Assembly (NCBI GenBank): GCA_040905365.1
Contig: JBBDRQ010000072.1
Span: 17,035 to 81,034 of the forward strand
Direction: 5' to 3'
Source: JAHWKV01 sp040905365
GTDB taxonomy: Bacteria > Actinomycetota > CADDZG01 > JAHWKV01
Length of the DNA: 64,000 nt
A program made the translations under genes and the position numbers. Position 1 is the first letter of the stretch, and every line of letters starts with the position of its first letter. Shown piece after piece: positions 34,268-43,728 of this stretch. A model generated the notes under the pieces. The model was not told where the DNA came from. It made no database searches and saw only the letters and a program-made list of their open reading frames with translations.

Positions 34268-35577
34268 GCCGGCCCCCCCTCGATCTCGGCAAGGCGGTTG
34301 ATTATGTGGTCCACATGCTCAAGATAACGCTCCTCGTCAAAAACGTCGTCCAACTCCGCCGGGCTGAGCCGGGTGGTCACCTCCGGGATGGAGCTTAGCG
34401 TGGTCCTAAGGTGCATCTGCGCCTGCCACGCCCCCGAGGAAGCCTTCTGCACCACCCGGTACGCCTCGTCGCGCTGCATGCCCCGGTCGATCAGCTTCAG
34501 CAGCAGGTTGTGCGAGAACATCAAACCGTACGAGGCCTCCATGTTGTCGACCATCCGCTTGGTGTCGACGACCAGGCCCTCCAGCAGGACGGTGGCCTCG
34601 GCCAGCATGAAGTCCAGCGCCATGCAGGCGTCGGGCAGCATCACCCGCTCCACCGAGGAGTGCGAGATGTCCCGCTCGTGCCACAGCGCCATGTTCTCCA
34701 TCGCCGGCGTAGCCCCGGCGCGCACGATGCGGGCCATGCCGCTAAGACGCTCGCACCGCCACGGGTTGCGCTTGTGGGGCATGGCCGAGGATCCCTTCTG
34801 CTCGCCGGACGCGAACGGCTCGGCCACCTCGGCCACCTCGGTGCGGGCCAGGTGGCGGATCTCGGTGGCGATGCGGTCCAGGGTCCCGGCCAGGATCGCC
34901 ATGGCCGAGGCCAGCTCGGCGTGGCGGTCCCGGGCTATCACCTGCGTCGAGGCGGGGTCCGGCTCCAACCCCAGCCGCTCACACACCTGCTTCTCGATGT
35001 CCGGACCCAAAACGCTGAAGGTCCCCACCACGCCGGAGAGCTTACCGGCGGAGACCGACCGGCGGGCCCGGCGCAGCCGCTGACGATCCCGATCCAGCTC
35101 AAAGGCCCAGCCCGCCATCTTCAAGCCGAAGGTCGTGGGCTCGGCGTGGATGCCGTGGGTTCTGCCCGCCATAAAAGCGCGGGCGTAGCGGCGGGCTCCG
35201 GCTACCGTCACCTCGATCAAGCCGTCCAGGCCCTCGAGCAGCAGCTTTGCCGCGTCGCGCATCTGCAGCGCCAGGGCGGTATCGAGCACGTCGGAGGAAG
35301 TCATCCCGTAGTGCAGGTGCTTGGCGGCCGGACCGATCGTCTCGGCCAGGTTGTCCAAGAAGGCCGCGACGTCGTGGCGCGTCTTGCGCTCGATCTGCTT
35401 AACCCGCTCGATATCGAAGGCCGCCTTTTGCTTAATGGTCTCCAGGTCCTCGGCGGGGACCTCGCCCCGCTCGGCTCTGACCTGCGTAGCCAGGATCTCT
35501 ATCTGCAGCCAGTGCTCCAGCTTGGTCTGCTCACTGAACACCGCGGCCATCTGCGGCCGCGTATACCGGTCGATCAA
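34264..35577 (-). CDS. purB: Adenylosuccinate lyase
   Basis: Cleaves SAICAR and adenylosuccinate, acting twice in the pathway. IDRYTRPQMAAVFSEQTKLEHWLQIEI is the conserved N-terminus; HYGMTSSDVLDTALALQ and the signature loop GSSAMPHKRNP are intact with the catalytic Ser. The open frame reaches far upstream inside purE, but TTG at 35577 overlaps the purE stop (TTGA) and gives 437 residues, near the family norm; the upstream extension is unrelated out-of-frame purE DNA. Confidence 0.94.
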   Translation of the reverse strand: MIDRYTRPQMAAVFSEQTKLEHWLQIEILATQVRAERGEVPAEDLETIKQKAAFDIERVKQIERKTRHDVAAFLDNLAETIGPAAKHLHYGMTSSDVLDTALALQMRDAAKLLLEGLDGLIEVTVAGARRYARAFMAGRTHGIHAEPTTFGLKMAGWAFELDRDRQRLRRARRSVSAGKLSGVVGTFSVLGPDIEKQVCERLGLEPDPASTQVIARDRHAELASAMAILAGTLDRIATEIRHLARTEVAEVAEPFASGEQKGSSAMPHKRNPWRCERLSGMARIVRAGATPAMENMALWHERDISHSSVERVMLPDACMALDFMLAEATVLLEGLVVDTKRMVDNMEASYGLMFSHNLLLKLIDRGMQRDEAYRVVQKASSGAWQAQMHLRTTLSSIPEVTTRLSPAELDDVFDEERYLEHVDHIINRLAEIEGGPA

Positions 35578-36047
35578 ACCTTCAACCCCTGGGCCAGCTC
35601 CTTTTTGAAGTTGCGCAGCTTGTCGCGCAGCTCGCTGTGCCGGCAGGCGATTATCTGCACCGCCAGGATCGCCGCGTTCGTGGCCTGGTCCAACCCCACG
35701 GTAGCCACCGGTACGCCCGAGGGCATCTGCACTGTTGAGTACAAAGCGTCCGCCCCGCCCAGATGGCCGCCGTGGATGGGCACGCCGATCACCGGCAGGA
35801 TCGTGTTGGCGGCCATGACACCGGCCAGGTGGGCGGCGCGGCCGGCCGCCGCGATGATTACCTCCAGGCCCCGGTCCTCGGCAAGCTTCGCGTACTCGTG
35901 CGCCTGCTCGGGCATGCGGTGGGCGCTGATCACGTTCAACTCGTACGGCACACCGAACCGGTCCAAGATTATCTCGCCCGACTGCATCTTGGGCTGGTCG
36001 GACGCGCTTCCCAACACAATTCCCACCGTGGGAGTCTCCATTGCCAT
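35574..36047 (-). CDS. purE: N5-CAIR mutase, class I
   Basis: Moves the carboxylate in N5-CAIR to give CAIR. VGIVLGSASDQPKMQ opens the nucleotide-binding loop; VISAHRMPEQAHEYA and IIAAAGRAAHLAGVMAA are the class I PurE signatures. ATG at 36047 is preceded by GGAGGTAAAA, a strong site, and gives 157 residues; a longer frame overlapping purD is not real. Class I enzymes depend on PurK, which is not in this window and must be elsewhere. Confidence 0.95.
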   Translation of the reverse strand: MAMETPTVGIVLGSASDQPKMQSGEIILDRFGVPYELNVISAHRMPEQAHEYAKLAEDRGLEVIIAAAGRAAHLAGVMAANTILPVIGVPIHGGHLGGADALYSTVQMPSGVPVATVGLDQATNAAILAVQIIACRHSELRDKLRNFKKELAQGLKV

Positions 36048-36070
36048 TTTTACCTCCGATTCTGCTGTCA

Positions 36071-37351
36071 CTAAAGTTCGCCCGCCGCGGCCGCGCCGAT
36101 ATCGGTGCGGCAGCGCATGCCGTCGAATCTGACCTTGTCCATCGCCTCGTAGGCAAGCCGCCGGGCGGCGGCTACATCGTCGCCGAGCGCGCTGACCGAC
36201 AAAACCCTGCCCCCGGCGGTCGTTAGGCGGCCGTCGACCGTCCGGGTGGCCGCGTGAAACACCTCGATGCCCGGCATGGCCTGGGCATCGGCGACGCCGG
36301 TGATCTCGTAGCCGGTGGGCAACGGGCTGGCCTCGGGATAGCCGCCGGAGGCGGCCACCACGCATACGCAGGCCTGCTCACTGCACTCCAGCCGCTCACC
36401 CGCCAAATCCCCGCTGGTGCACGCCAGCATCGCACGGCCCAAATCCGCCTGCATCCTCGGCAGCACCGCCTGTATCTCCGGATCGCCGAAACGGCAGTTG
36501 AACTCCACCACCTTAAGCCCCTCCCCGGTCAGCATCAGCCCCGCATAGACGACGCCGACGTAGGGCTCCGGCAGCTCGGCCAGCCCCGCGACCAAGGGAC
36601 CGAAGACCCTGTCCATGGCCTCGTCGACCACCTCCGGCGTACCCGAGGGAACCGGTGAGTACGAACCCATGCCGCCGGTGTTGGGACCCTTGCCGCCGTC
36701 GAACGCCCGCTTGTAGTCTTGGGCGGCCGGAAGCGGCAGCACCGTCTTGCCGTCACACAGCGCCAGTATGGACAGCTCCTCGCCCTCCATGCGCTCCTCG
36801 ATGAGCACGGTGGACCCGGCGTCGCCAAACCTCCTGGACTCCATCGCCTCCACCACCGCGCTCCGGGCGTCGTCGGGACCCTCGCACACGGTGACCCCCT
36901 TGCCGGCGGCCAGCCCGTCCGCCTTTACGACCAGGGGCCCGTTTTGCTCTCGCACATAAGCCAGCGCCGCATCCGGGTCGCTAAACACCTGCGACGCTGC
37001 GGTGGGAATCCCGTAGCGGGCCATCAGCTGCTTGGCGTAGGCCTTGCTGGACTCCAACCGGGCACCGGCCGCGCGCGGGCCGAACACCGGTATCCCCTCG
37101 GCGGCGACCCGGTCGGCCAGGCCGGCAGCCAGGGGCGCCTCCGGGCCCACGACGACCAGGCCGGCCCCCAGACGTTTCGCCAGCCGCGCCACGCCTTCGA
37201 GGTCGTCCACGGCCACCGGGTGACACTCAGAGACCGCCGCCATCCCCGGGTTGCCGGGGGCCGAATGGACCTCGCTGACCGAGGGACTGTTGGCCAGCGC
37301 CCACGCCAGCGCGTGCTCGCGGCCCCCGCCGCCTACGACCAACACCCTCAC
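36071..37351 (-). CDS. purD: Phosphoribosylamine-glycine ligase
   Basis: Second step of purine synthesis, forming GAR. An ATP-grasp enzyme of 426 residues: VLVVGGGGREHALAWAL at the N-terminus, the ATP-grasp loop VVKADGLAAGKGVTV, and EFNCRFGDPEIQAVLP for metal binding are all intact. It follows purA by 58 bases and precedes purE by 23 bases. Confidence 0.95.
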   Translation of the reverse strand: MRVLVVGGGGREHALAWALANSPSVSEVHSAPGNPGMAAVSECHPVAVDDLEGVARLAKRLGAGLVVVGPEAPLAAGLADRVAAEGIPVFGPRAAGARLESSKAYAKQLMARYGIPTAASQVFSDPDAALAYVREQNGPLVVKADGLAAGKGVTVCEGPDDARSAVVEAMESRRFGDAGSTVLIEERMEGEELSILALCDGKTVLPLPAAQDYKRAFDGGKGPNTGGMGSYSPVPSGTPEVVDEAMDRVFGPLVAGLAELPEPYVGVVYAGLMLTGEGLKVVEFNCRFGDPEIQAVLPRMQADLGRAMLACTSGDLAGERLECSEQACVCVVAASGGYPEASPLPTGYEITGVADAQAMPGIEVFHAATRTVDGRLTTAGGRVLSVSALGDDVAAARRLAYEAMDKVRFDGMRCRTDIGAAAAGEL

Positions 37352-37409
37352 AGCTCACCCCGCGGACGAAGCCCTTTGCCTGCCCGTCGCGGGCCGTCGC
37401 ACCCAGCCA

Positions 37410-38684
37410 CTACCTGCGCGATACCGTTTCGGTTGCCTCCGGGCCCACCGATATATCCAGAATCGGCACCCCCATCAGGTTCTCGAGGCGCCGGACGTAG
37501 TTCTGGGCGTTGGCCGGCAGCTCCTCCCAGGTACGAGCGGCGCTGATGTCGGTTCGCCAGCCGGCGATCTCCTCGTAGATGGGCACCGCCTTGTGGAAGA
37601 TCGTCTGGTGCGGAGGGAACTTCTCGTACTTGCGCCCCTCGTGCTCGTACCCGACGCAGATCTTGATCACGTCGAAGGAGCTCAACACGTCGAGCTTCGT
37701 CAAAAAGACCTCGGTCAGCGAGTTGAGGCAGGCGGCGTAGCGGGCGACCACCGCGTCGAACCACCCGCACCGGCGCTGCCGGCCGGTCGTGGCCCCGTAC
37801 TCCTTGCCCCGGTTGACCATCTCCAGCCCATCGGGGCCCAGGTCCTCGGACGGGAACGGGCCTTCGCCGACCCGGGTTATGTACGCCTTGGTTACGCCGA
37901 TCACTTGATCCACCGCCTTGGGCCCCACACCGGCGCCCGCGCACAACCCGCCGGCCACCGGGTTGGACGAGGTAACGAACGGGTAGGTGCCGTGGTCCAG
38001 GTCGAGCAAGGTGCCCTGCGCCCCTTCGAACAGGACATTCTTACCCCCATCCAGGGCTTCGTGGACCACCGCCACCGAGTCGGTGATGTGCTTGGACAGC
38101 CGGTCTGCGAACCCCAGATACTCCTCGAGGATCTTGTCCATCTTCATCGGCAGCCGGCCGTAGATCTTGGTAAGGATCAAGTTCTTCTCCCGCAGGTTGA
38201 TCTGCAGCTTGGCGGAAAAGATCTTGGGATCCAGCAGGTCCTGCACCCGAATGCCGATCCGGGCCGCCTTGTCCGAGTAGGCAGGACCGATCCCACGCTT
38301 GGTCGTGCCCAGCTTCATCTTGCCCAGCCGCCGCTCGCTGAGCGCGTCCAGCTCCCGGTGGTAAGGCATGATCACGTGCGCGTTGCCCGATAACACCAGC
38401 TTGTCGGTGGAGACATCCCGGGCGTTTAGAGCATCCATCTCGTCCAGCAGCACCTTGGGGTCCACCACCACGCCGGGGCCGATGACCGGCACTATATGCG
38501 AGTAGAGCACCCCGGCCGGCAACAGATGCAGCTTGAAGGTCTCCTCCCCCACGATGACCGTGTGACCAGCGTTGTTGCCGCCCGAATACCTGACCACCAT
38601 GTCCATGTCGTCGGCCATGAGGTGGGTGACCTTGCCCTTGCCTTCGTCACCCCACTGGGTCCCGACGAGCGCGATTCCCGGCAT
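37410..38684 (-). CDS. purA: Adenylosuccinate synthetase
   Basis: Commits IMP to AMP using GTP and aspartate. IALVGTQWGDEGKGKVTHLM is the GTP-binding/catalytic P-loop, followed by VRYSGGNNAGHTV, GTTKRGIGPAYSDKAAR and the C-terminal TGRQRRCGWFDAVV. It has 424 residues, as usual. It is the promoter-proximal gene of the ten-gene purine run, with dodecin 51 bases upstream in the same direction. Confidence 0.95.
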   Translation of the reverse strand: MPGIALVGTQWGDEGKGKVTHLMADDMDMVVRYSGGNNAGHTVIVGEETFKLHLLPAGVLYSHIVPVIGPGVVVDPKVLLDEMDALNARDVSTDKLVLSGNAHVIMPYHRELDALSERRLGKMKLGTTKRGIGPAYSDKAARIGIRVQDLLDPKIFSAKLQINLREKNLILTKIYGRLPMKMDKILEEYLGFADRLSKHITDSVAVVHEALDGGKNVLFEGAQGTLLDLDHGTYPFVTSSNPVAGGLCAGAGVGPKAVDQVIGVTKAYITRVGEGPFPSEDLGPDGLEMVNRGKEYGATTGRQRRCGWFDAVVARYAACLNSLTEVFLTKLDVLSSFDVIKICVGYEHEGRKYEKFPPHQTIFHKAVPIYEEIAGWRTDISAARTWEELPANAQNYVRRLENLMGVPILDISVGPEATETVSRR

Positions 38685-38735
38685 CGTTATCCTTCCTTCG
38701 GGTCTACGGAGCCCGCCCGGCTCCGTAAGGTTGGC

Positions 38736-38939
38736 CTAGCGGTCGAGCCTGAACTTGATGCGAACGTGGGTCTTGTACTCGGTGATCTCGCTGCCCTCGA
38801 CGTTGCACGAGGTGTCCAAGATGTCCATGGACTCAATTCCGCGCAGCGAGCGCGCGGCTTCCTTCAAGGCCTCCTGGGCCGCATCACGCCAACTGGTAGG
38901 AGAAACACCAACCAGGTCTATCGTCTTAACGACGGCCAT
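38736..38939 (-). CDS. Dodecin-family flavin-binding protein
   Basis: A 67-residue protein that assembles into a hollow dodecamer storing flavin or CoA. VKTIDLVGVSPTSWRDAAQEAL and the central SCNVEGSEITEYKTHVRIKFRLD are the family's beta-strand features with the conserved Trp in the flavin-stacking position. It is the first gene before purA and may share its promoter. The 177 bases upstream, up to the divergent yyaL-like gene, hold both promoters. Confidence 0.92.
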   Translation of the reverse strand: MAVVKTIDLVGVSPTSWRDAAQEALKEAARSLRGIESMDILDTSCNVEGSEITEYKTHVRIKFRLDR

Positions 38940-39116
38940 CCAGCAATCCTCTCGTCGAAATCTCCGGGTCCGCAGGGGTGGGGTAAGGCATGACGGACCA
39001 AACCCCCCAGTCGAGCCCGCTGTCGATTAATTCTATTGTGACCTACCGAAGGCCTCAAGGCATCGGCGCCCGCAGACCGATACCCACTAATCTCCGCGGT
39101 GATATAGCGTGTGAGC

Positions 39117-41102
39117 ATGTCCGAGGAATCCAGTGCGCCCAAACGCGCCAACCGGCTCGCCGAGGAGACCAGCCCGTACCTGCTGCAGCACGCCCACAAC
39201 CCGGTGGACTGGTTTCCCTGGGGACAGGAGGCGCTGCAGCTGGCCCAGGAGCAGAACAAACCGCTTTTCATATCCATCGGCTACTCCGCCTGCCATTGGT
39301 GCCACGTAATGGAGCGGGAGTCGTTCGAGGACTCCGAGGTGGCCGAGCAGATGAACCAGGACTTCGTCTGCGTCAAGGTGGACCGGGAGGAGCGTCCCGA
39401 TCTCGACGCCATTTACATGGACGCGGTCCAGGGTCTTACGGGACAGGGCGGCTGGCCGATGAGCGTGTTCGCCTCGCCCGAGGGCATCCCCTTCTTCGGG
39501 GGCACCTACTTCCCGCCCAGCGACCGGCACGGCTTGCCGTCGTTTCGCAAGGTGCTGGGCGGCGTGGCCAGGGCCTGGGAGGAAAACCGCGAGCGCATGG
39601 TCGAGGGCGGCCAGCAGCTCGTAGCCAGGATCGTGGAGCTCAACGCGCCGCCCAAGGTCGACGAGGAGCTGTCCGCGCAACTGCTCGACGAAGCGGTGAG
39701 CAGCATGGAGCGGGTCTACGACCCCACGCACGGCGGCTTCGGCTCGGCGCCCAAGTTCCCGCAACCTCCCGTGCTGGAGATGCTGCTGCGCAGGGCGCCC
39801 TTTCTCCCGGCGGCCGCCGAGATGGTGGAGACCACGCTGCGGCGCATGGCGTTGGGAGGTATCTACGACCAGTTGGGGGGCGGCTTTTGCCGATACAGCG
39901 TCGACTCCCGGTGGCTGGTGCCGCACTTTGAGAAGATGCTCTACGACAACGCCCAGCTGGCCCGGGTGTACACGCGGGCGTGGCAGTTCTACTCCTCGCC
40001 GCTGTTCAAGCGTGTCGCAATCGAAACTCTTGAGTACGTCCTGCGCGATCTGACCGACGAGTCCGGCCACTTCTACGCCAGCGAGGACGCCGACTCCGAG
40101 GGAGTGGAGGGCAAATTCTACGTGTGGGACTACCACGAGTTCGTCGGTATCGCCCCGGAAGCCGCTCGGTACTACGGGGTCACCGAGGCGGGCAACTTTG
40201 AGCGCTACAACATCCTGACCGCCGCCTCCGACGATCCGCCGGTTGAGGCCAGATACAAGCTTTTCAAGGTGCGGGAGCAAAGGGTGCGCCCGGGCCTGGA
40301 CACCAAGGCACTCACCTCCTGGAACGCGCTGACCATCACCGCGCTGGCCGAAGCCGGCGCGGTTTTCGACCGCAGCGACTTCGTCGAGGCCGCCGAGAAG
40401 GCCGCCGGGTTCATCCTGGACAACGCCAAAGATTCCGGCGGCCGCCTGCAGCACTCCTACAAGGACGGCCGGGCCCGGGTACTGGGCATGCTGGAGGACT
40501 ACGCATACCTGGCCGAGGCACTGTTCACCCTGTGGGAGGTCACCTTTGAACCTCGATGGCTCGAGCAGTGCCGCCGGCTCTCGGACGAGATGTTGAGCCT
40601 GTTCTGGGACGAGGAAGAGGGCGCCCTGTTTTCAACCGGCTCCGATCACGAGCAATTGATCATGCGCCAAAAGGAGATCGTCGAAAGCGTTACGCCCTCG
40701 CCCAACGCGGTGGCCGCCCAGGTGCTGTTGAAGCTTGCCGAGCTTACCGGCGACGAGCAGCAGACCGACCGGGCCGCAACCATCCTAAAGACCGCCCAAG
40801 CCTACATGGCCAAGGCGCCGCAAGCCTGCGCCACCTTCCTTTGCGCTCTTGACTTTTACCTGTCCACCCCGAAGGCGATCGCCATCGTCGGCGAGCGGCC
40901 GGGGGCTGCACCGCTGATCAACGAGGTCTGGGGCCGCTTCGTCCCCAACAAAGTGTTGGCCGGATCCCCGCCGGGCATCGACTCGCCGCTGCTGGAGGGC
41001 AAGACCGCCATCGACGGCAAGGCCACGGCCTACGTCTGCGAGAACTTCTCCTGCCGGGCGCCGACCTCGGATCCCAAAGAGCTGGCCGAGCAGCTGGGCT
41101 AG
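39117..41102 (+). CDS. YyaL/SSP411-type protein: thioredoxin-like plus glycosidase-like barrel
   Basis: Large conserved cytosolic protein of uncertain role (DUF255 family; homologue of human SPATA20). The N-terminal 160 residues are thioredoxin-like with the CxxC motif C59-HWC62 in SACHWCHVME and the KVDREERPDLDAIYM block. The rest is an (alpha/alpha)6-barrel (GGIYDQLGGGFCRYSVDSRWLVPHFEKMLYDNAQ motif region) seen in N-acylglucosamine epimerase-like proteins. ATG at 39117 is chosen over the GTG six bases upstream. Enzymatic activity unproven for the family. Confidence 0.9.
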   Translation: MSEESSAPKRANRLAEETSPYLLQHAHNPVDWFPWGQEALQLAQEQNKPLFISIGYSACHWCHVMERESFEDSEVAEQMNQDFVCVKVDREERPDLDAIYMDAVQGLTGQGGWPMSVFASPEGIPFFGGTYFPPSDRHGLPSFRKVLGGVARAWEENRERMVEGGQQLVARIVELNAPPKVDEELSAQLLDEAVSSMERVYDPTHGGFGSAPKFPQPPVLEMLLRRAPFLPAAAEMVETTLRRMALGGIYDQLGGGFCRYSVDSRWLVPHFEKMLYDNAQLARVYTRAWQFYSSPLFKRVAIETLEYVLRDLTDESGHFYASEDADSEGVEGKFYVWDYHEFVGIAPEAARYYGVTEAGNFERYNILTAASDDPPVEARYKLFKVREQRVRPGLDTKALTSWNALTITALAEAGAVFDRSDFVEAAEKAAGFILDNAKDSGGRLQHSYKDGRARVLGMLEDYAYLAEALFTLWEVTFEPRWLEQCRRLSDEMLSLFWDEEEGALFSTGSDHEQLIMRQKEIVESVTPSPNAVAAQVLLKLAELTGDEQQTDRAATILKTAQAYMAKAPQACATFLCALDFYLSTPKAIAIVGERPGAAPLINEVWGRFVPNKVLAGSPPGIDSPLLEGKTAIDGKATAYVCENFSCRAPTSDPKELAEQLG

Positions 41103-41129
41103 GGACCGCCCTTCAAGCCAAAGACGCCC

Positions 41130-42401
41130 TCAGTCTAGCTGCTCTTCGTCTTCGGGCAACAACCGGTGTACCTCGTCGGTGATCAGCCGGGCCTGCTTTT
41201 CATAGGTGAAGTACGACCGGGCCCACTCCATCATCACCACGAAACGATTTCGGAAGCCGATCAGAAACCAGATGTGTACCGACAGCCAGGCCAGCCACGC
41301 CGGCATGCCCCACAGCCTCAGGCCCTTTACCTCGGCCACCGCAGCTGCGCGGCCGATGGTAGCCAGCGTGCCTTTGTCGCGAAAGACGAACGGCTCCACC
41401 GGTTCGTCGGCGATGCGTTTGCAAATCGACTCCGCAACGTAGCGTCCCTGCTGTAGCGCAGCCTGGGCCACTCCCGGGACCGGCTTGCCGTCCTGCTGGA
41501 GACTGGCCAGATCCCCGATCACGTAACACCGGTCGTCGCCGTCAACGCTCAAGTCCGGTTTCACCAGAACCCGGCCGGCCTTGTCCAGCGAGGTGTTCAG
41601 ACTCTTGGCGATCGGCGATGCCTCTACCCCGGCAGCCCAGAACACGGTGCGGGCCGGGATGTGCTCGCCGGCCGCGTAAACCCCCGACGCGTCGATCCCG
41701 GTCACCTGCGCCTTGGTTCTCACCTGGACACCGATCTTCTCCAACTGGCGCTGGGCCTTGGGTGAAAGGCGCTCGTGCATGGCGGGCAGGACCCGGTCGT
41801 CCCCCTCCACCAGGATGATGCGCGACCGGTGGGGATCGATGCGGCGAAAGTCCTCTCGAATGGAGTGCCGGGCGATCTCGGCCAAGGATCCGGCCAGCTC
41901 CACGCCGGTAGGACCGGCGCCGACCACAACGAAGGTCATCCACGCGTCGCGCCCGGGTCCGGGCGTTTCCCGTTCCGCCGCTTCGAACGCCACCAGCAGG
42001 CGGCGGCGCATTTGCAGGGCGTCGGAGAGGCTCTTGAGCCCAGGGGCGTAGGGACCCCACTCGTCGTGGCCGAAGTAGGAGTGGGTAACGCCCGTGGCCA
42101 GGATCAGATAGTCGTAGGGGATCTCACCGTCGGTCAGGATCACCTTGTGCTGCCCGGTGTCGACGCTTTGAGCCTCGGCCAGCACCACCTGGGCGTTGGA
42201 CTGGTTCCTGAGGATGCGGCGGATGGGTGCGGCGATCTCGCTGGGGTTCAGCCCCGCGGTGGCCACCTGGTACAAGAGCGGCTGGAACACATGGTGGTTG
42301 CGCCGGTCCACGACGGTGACGTCCACCGGCGCGTCGGCCAGTTCCTGGGCGGCAGTCAGACCGCCGAATCCGGCTCCGATTATTACGACCTTCGGCCTCG
42401 T
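41130..42401 (-). CDS. ndh: Type II NADH dehydrogenase-like FAD oxidoreductase (5' end problematic)
   Basis: Non-proton-pumping NADH:quinone oxidoreductase at the inner face of the membrane. The FAD motif VVIIGAGFGGLTAAQELA lies at the very N-terminus (42357-42392), a second Rossmann motif FVVVGAGPTGVELAGSLAE is mid-protein, and the C-terminal membrane-binding part includes WLAWLSVHIWFLIGFRN. No ATG, GTG, TTG or CTG occurs in frame before the FAD motif; the ACG at 42401 is my working start. A GTG at 42414 behind AGGAGG is in a different frame (+1), so a one-base assembly error or a rare start codon is likely. Confidence 0.82.
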   Translation of the reverse strand, partial: TRPKVVIIGAGFGGLTAAQELADAPVDVTVVDRRNHHVFQPLLYQVATAGLNPSEIAAPIRRILRNQSNAQVVLAEAQSVDTGQHKVILTDGEIPYDYLILATGVTHSYFGHDEWGPYAPGLKSLSDALQMRRRLLVAFEAAERETPGPGRDAWMTFVVVGAGPTGVELAGSLAEIARHSIREDFRRIDPHRSRIILVEGDDRVLPAMHERLSPKAQRQLEKIGVQVRTKAQVTGIDASGVYAAGEHIPARTVFWAAGVEASPIAKSLNTSLDKAGRVLVKPDLSVDGDDRCYVIGDLASLQQDGKPVPGVAQAALQQGRYVAESICKRIADEPVEPFVFRDKGTLATIGRAAAVAEVKGLRLWGMPAWLAWLSVHIWFLIGFRNRFVVMMEWARSYFTYEKQARLITDEVHRLLPEDEEQLD

Positions 42402-42460
42402 ACTCGCTTGCCACCTCCTCGCCGACTGCTGTGAAGTACAGGCTAACGCTGCCCGATCCC

Positions 42461-43690
42461 CTAGGCCAGGGACAGCTTCTGCGGGTTGTAGCCGGCGGCC
42501 TTCAGTTGCTCGATCACGCTTTGGACATGATCGAAGCCCCGGGTCTCGGCCTGGATGGTGATCTCGACGTCACCGAGCAGCCGTTTGGAGACCCCCTCGC
42601 GCCGGTGCTCCACCCCTATAACGTTGGCGCCGGTGGTGGCGATTACGCCCGACAGGCGGTGCAGCTCACCCGGGCGGTCGGGAAGCATGGTGGAGAACGA
42701 CACAAACCGCCCGGCCGAGCCCATACCGAAGCGGATCACCCGCAGCAGCAGCAGCGGGTCGATGTTCCCGCCGGAGAGCACCACGACCGCGGGGTAGGTG
42801 ATGTCTAGGTTCTCGCAGCTCATCAGCGCCGCCACACCGGCCGCCCCGGCCGGCTCCACCACCATCTTGGCCCGCTCGGCGGTTAGCAGCAGGCCCTCGG
42901 CGATCTGCTCGTCGTTGACGGTCACCAGCTGGTCCACAAACTTTTGAACGTGCTGCAGCCCCAGGGCGCCCGCCTTCTTGGCGGCCAGCCCGTCGGCTAC
43001 CGTCGACATCACCTCCAGCGGCACCAGCTCGCCGCTCTCCAGGGCGAGGGCCACACTGGCGGCGCCTTGAGGCTCCACCCCTATGATCTTGATCGATGGC
43101 TTCAGCGCCTTGGCGGTAGCCGCAATCCCGGATATGAGACCGCCGCCGCCCACCGGCACCACGATGGTGTTTACCTCGGGGAGCTGCTCGAGGATCTCCA
43201 AGGCGATGGTGCCCTGGCCGGCGATCACGTCGAGGTGGTCGAACGGGTGCACCATCACTGCGCCGGTCTCCTCGGCAAATTTGGTTGCGGCTGTGGAGGC
43301 GTCGTCGTAGACGATGCCCTCCAGCCTCACATCAGCCCCGTACCGGGTGGTCGCCTCAACCTTGGGGATCGCGGCCCCCTGCGGCATGAACACCGTCGAT
43401 TTAACGCCCAGAAGCTGGGCGGCCAGAGCCACGCCCTGCGCGTGGTTGCCGGCGCTGGAGGTAACTACCCCGCGCGCCCGCTCTTCGTCGCTCAGGCGGT
43501 AAATCCGGTTGTAGGCGCCGCGGATCTTGAACGCGCCGGTACGCTGCAGGTTCTCGCACTTTAGATGGGTCGCGCCGCCGCACCGCTCGGACAATGCCCG
43601 GGAGGGCTCGAGCAGAGTCACCTCGGAGACGCCCTCGAGCACCCGAGCCGCGGCCCGGACCTGTTCGATTCCCAGCAATTCCATCGACAT
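42461..43690 (-). CDS. Threonine ammonia-lyase with C-terminal ACT domain
   Basis: PLP enzyme that deaminates threonine to 2-oxobutanoate, the first step to isoleucine. The Schiff-base Lys55 is in TGAFKIRGAYNR; SSAGNHAQGVALAA and the phosphate-binding VPVGGGGLISGIA loop are intact. The last ~80 residues (FVSFSTMLPDRPGELHRLSGVI) are one ACT-like regulatory domain, as in the ~400-residue TdcB/IlvA types rather than the double-ACT 500-residue IlvA. Start ATG 43690 has AAGGGG upstream; a second ATG follows two codons later. Confidence 0.92.
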   Translation of the reverse strand: MSMELLGIEQVRAAARVLEGVSEVTLLEPSRALSERCGGATHLKCENLQRTGAFKIRGAYNRIYRLSDEERARGVVTSSAGNHAQGVALAAQLLGVKSTVFMPQGAAIPKVEATTRYGADVRLEGIVYDDASTAATKFAEETGAVMVHPFDHLDVIAGQGTIALEILEQLPEVNTIVVPVGGGGLISGIAATAKALKPSIKIIGVEPQGAASVALALESGELVPLEVMSTVADGLAAKKAGALGLQHVQKFVDQLVTVNDEQIAEGLLLTAERAKMVVEPAGAAGVAALMSCENLDITYPAVVVLSGGNIDPLLLLRVIRFGMGSAGRFVSFSTMLPDRPGELHRLSGVIATTGANVIGVEHRREGVSKRLLGDVEITIQAETRGFDHVQSVIEQLKAAGYNPQKLSLA

Positions 43691-43728
43691 TTACCCCTTG
43701 GATCTCGCTCACCTGGGAATATGGTTCT

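Noticed and set aside
34411..36132. 573-codon plus-strand frame opposite purB/purE
   Set aside because: It is the mirror of two well-supported genes and shows only compositional bias.
34264..36156. A 630-residue open frame ending in adenylosuccinate lyase, as if fused to an extra N-terminal domain
   Set aside because: The upstream part is purE DNA read in another frame; TTG 35577 overlaps the purE stop and gives a normal-length PurB.
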